From contig NC_070563.1 of NCBI RefSeq assembly GCF_026914185.1, positions 2,666,001-2,730,000 on the forward strand: a stretch of DNA of 64,000 nt, given 5' to 3'. Positions 63,801 to 64,000 of this stretch are shown in pieces. The stretch comes from Puccinia triticina. Lineage: Eukaryota; Basidiomycota; Pucciniomycetes; Pucciniales; Pucciniaceae. The translations under genes were made by a program, and so were the position numbers. How positions within the stretch are numbered: position 1 is the first letter of the stretch; the number at the start of each line of letters is the position of its first letter. The notes under the pieces were generated by a model, which saw only the letters and a program-made list of their open reading frames with translations, did no database searches and had not been told where the DNA came from.

Positions 63801-64000
63801 AGGCTCCTTGAACACCTTATCTGCCTGCATATGCTGCACTGCATGATATCATGTGTTGCTAGGTGACCCAAACAACCTTCTGTAACCTACCATATGCCTG
63901 CATGTCCAGCTGTTGCCTTCTTCCATCCAGAATATTGGGGGTCAAAGTCTCTCCTCCCACCTTGCTCCATCCTTCCTTCTTCCTCCTCCCTAATTAATAC

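Overview
The window looks like repeat-rich nuclear DNA of a basidiomycete fungus, most likely a rust (Pucciniales). Introns are 57-66 bp with GT..AG ends and CTAAY-type branch sites, host genes are rare, and almost everything is layered transposable elements of kinds common in rust genomes. The taxon is inference from style, not from a diagnostic gene.

Left part (1-10.2 kb, minus strand): copia element F (cut by the left edge, 5' LTR 3776-4555) sits inside an older copia D (10218 to 8634 and 4874 to 4556). D was also hit by a 3.76 kb hAT transposon (4875-8633) flanked by a direct repeat. From 10.2 to 19 kb there is a 348-bp satellite array, two Helitron-like elements in minus orientation (12064-13595, 14126-16465), a third Helitron 5' end (18962), hairpin minisatellites built on ACCGGT, and a solo LTR (17058-18165).

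Middle (19-33 kb, plus strand): a decayed Ty3/gypsy element E is split by a TAGCG-rich fold-back element, a Harbinger-like element (22334-24019, TTA duplication) and two Helitrons (26410-29160, carrying a ketopantoate-reductase gene fragment; 29516-32660). Removing the Helitrons rejoins the gypsy reading frame exactly. From 33 to 35.7 kb lie tRNA-derived (SINE-like) sequence, TTAGGGG repeats, a second TAGCG element and a short LTR followed by a 41-nt copy of a tRNA-Lys 5' half.

Right-centre (35.7-55.2 kb, plus strand): a three-level nest. Copia A gag is interrupted by copia B (36839-54060, 520-bp LTRs, AGATC duplication), whose 3' LTR is interrupted by Ty3/gypsy C (41858-53827, 936-bp LTRs that look identical, CCGT duplication). 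Gypsy C is the youngest element. It has intact Gag-protease and Pol frames joined by a candidate -1 frameshift signal, and on the opposite strand between pol and the 3' LTR a four-exon, TATA-preceded gene for a ~366-residue protein I do not recognise. That antisense gene is the most interesting object in the window.

Right end (55.2-64 kb): an apparently intact four-exon SNF2-type ATPase gene (56135-58356), a minus-strand multi-exon gene of unknown function, two 36-bp palindromes, and the N-terminal part of a Tnp2-like (CACTA-type) transposase.

A second theme is that each of the five Helitron 5' ends seen carries a related 260-470 bp module with a TATA-like box, reading outwards towards the Helitron terminus; in several copies it ends with AATAAA. 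This suggests a conserved noncoding transcript or terminal promoter module.
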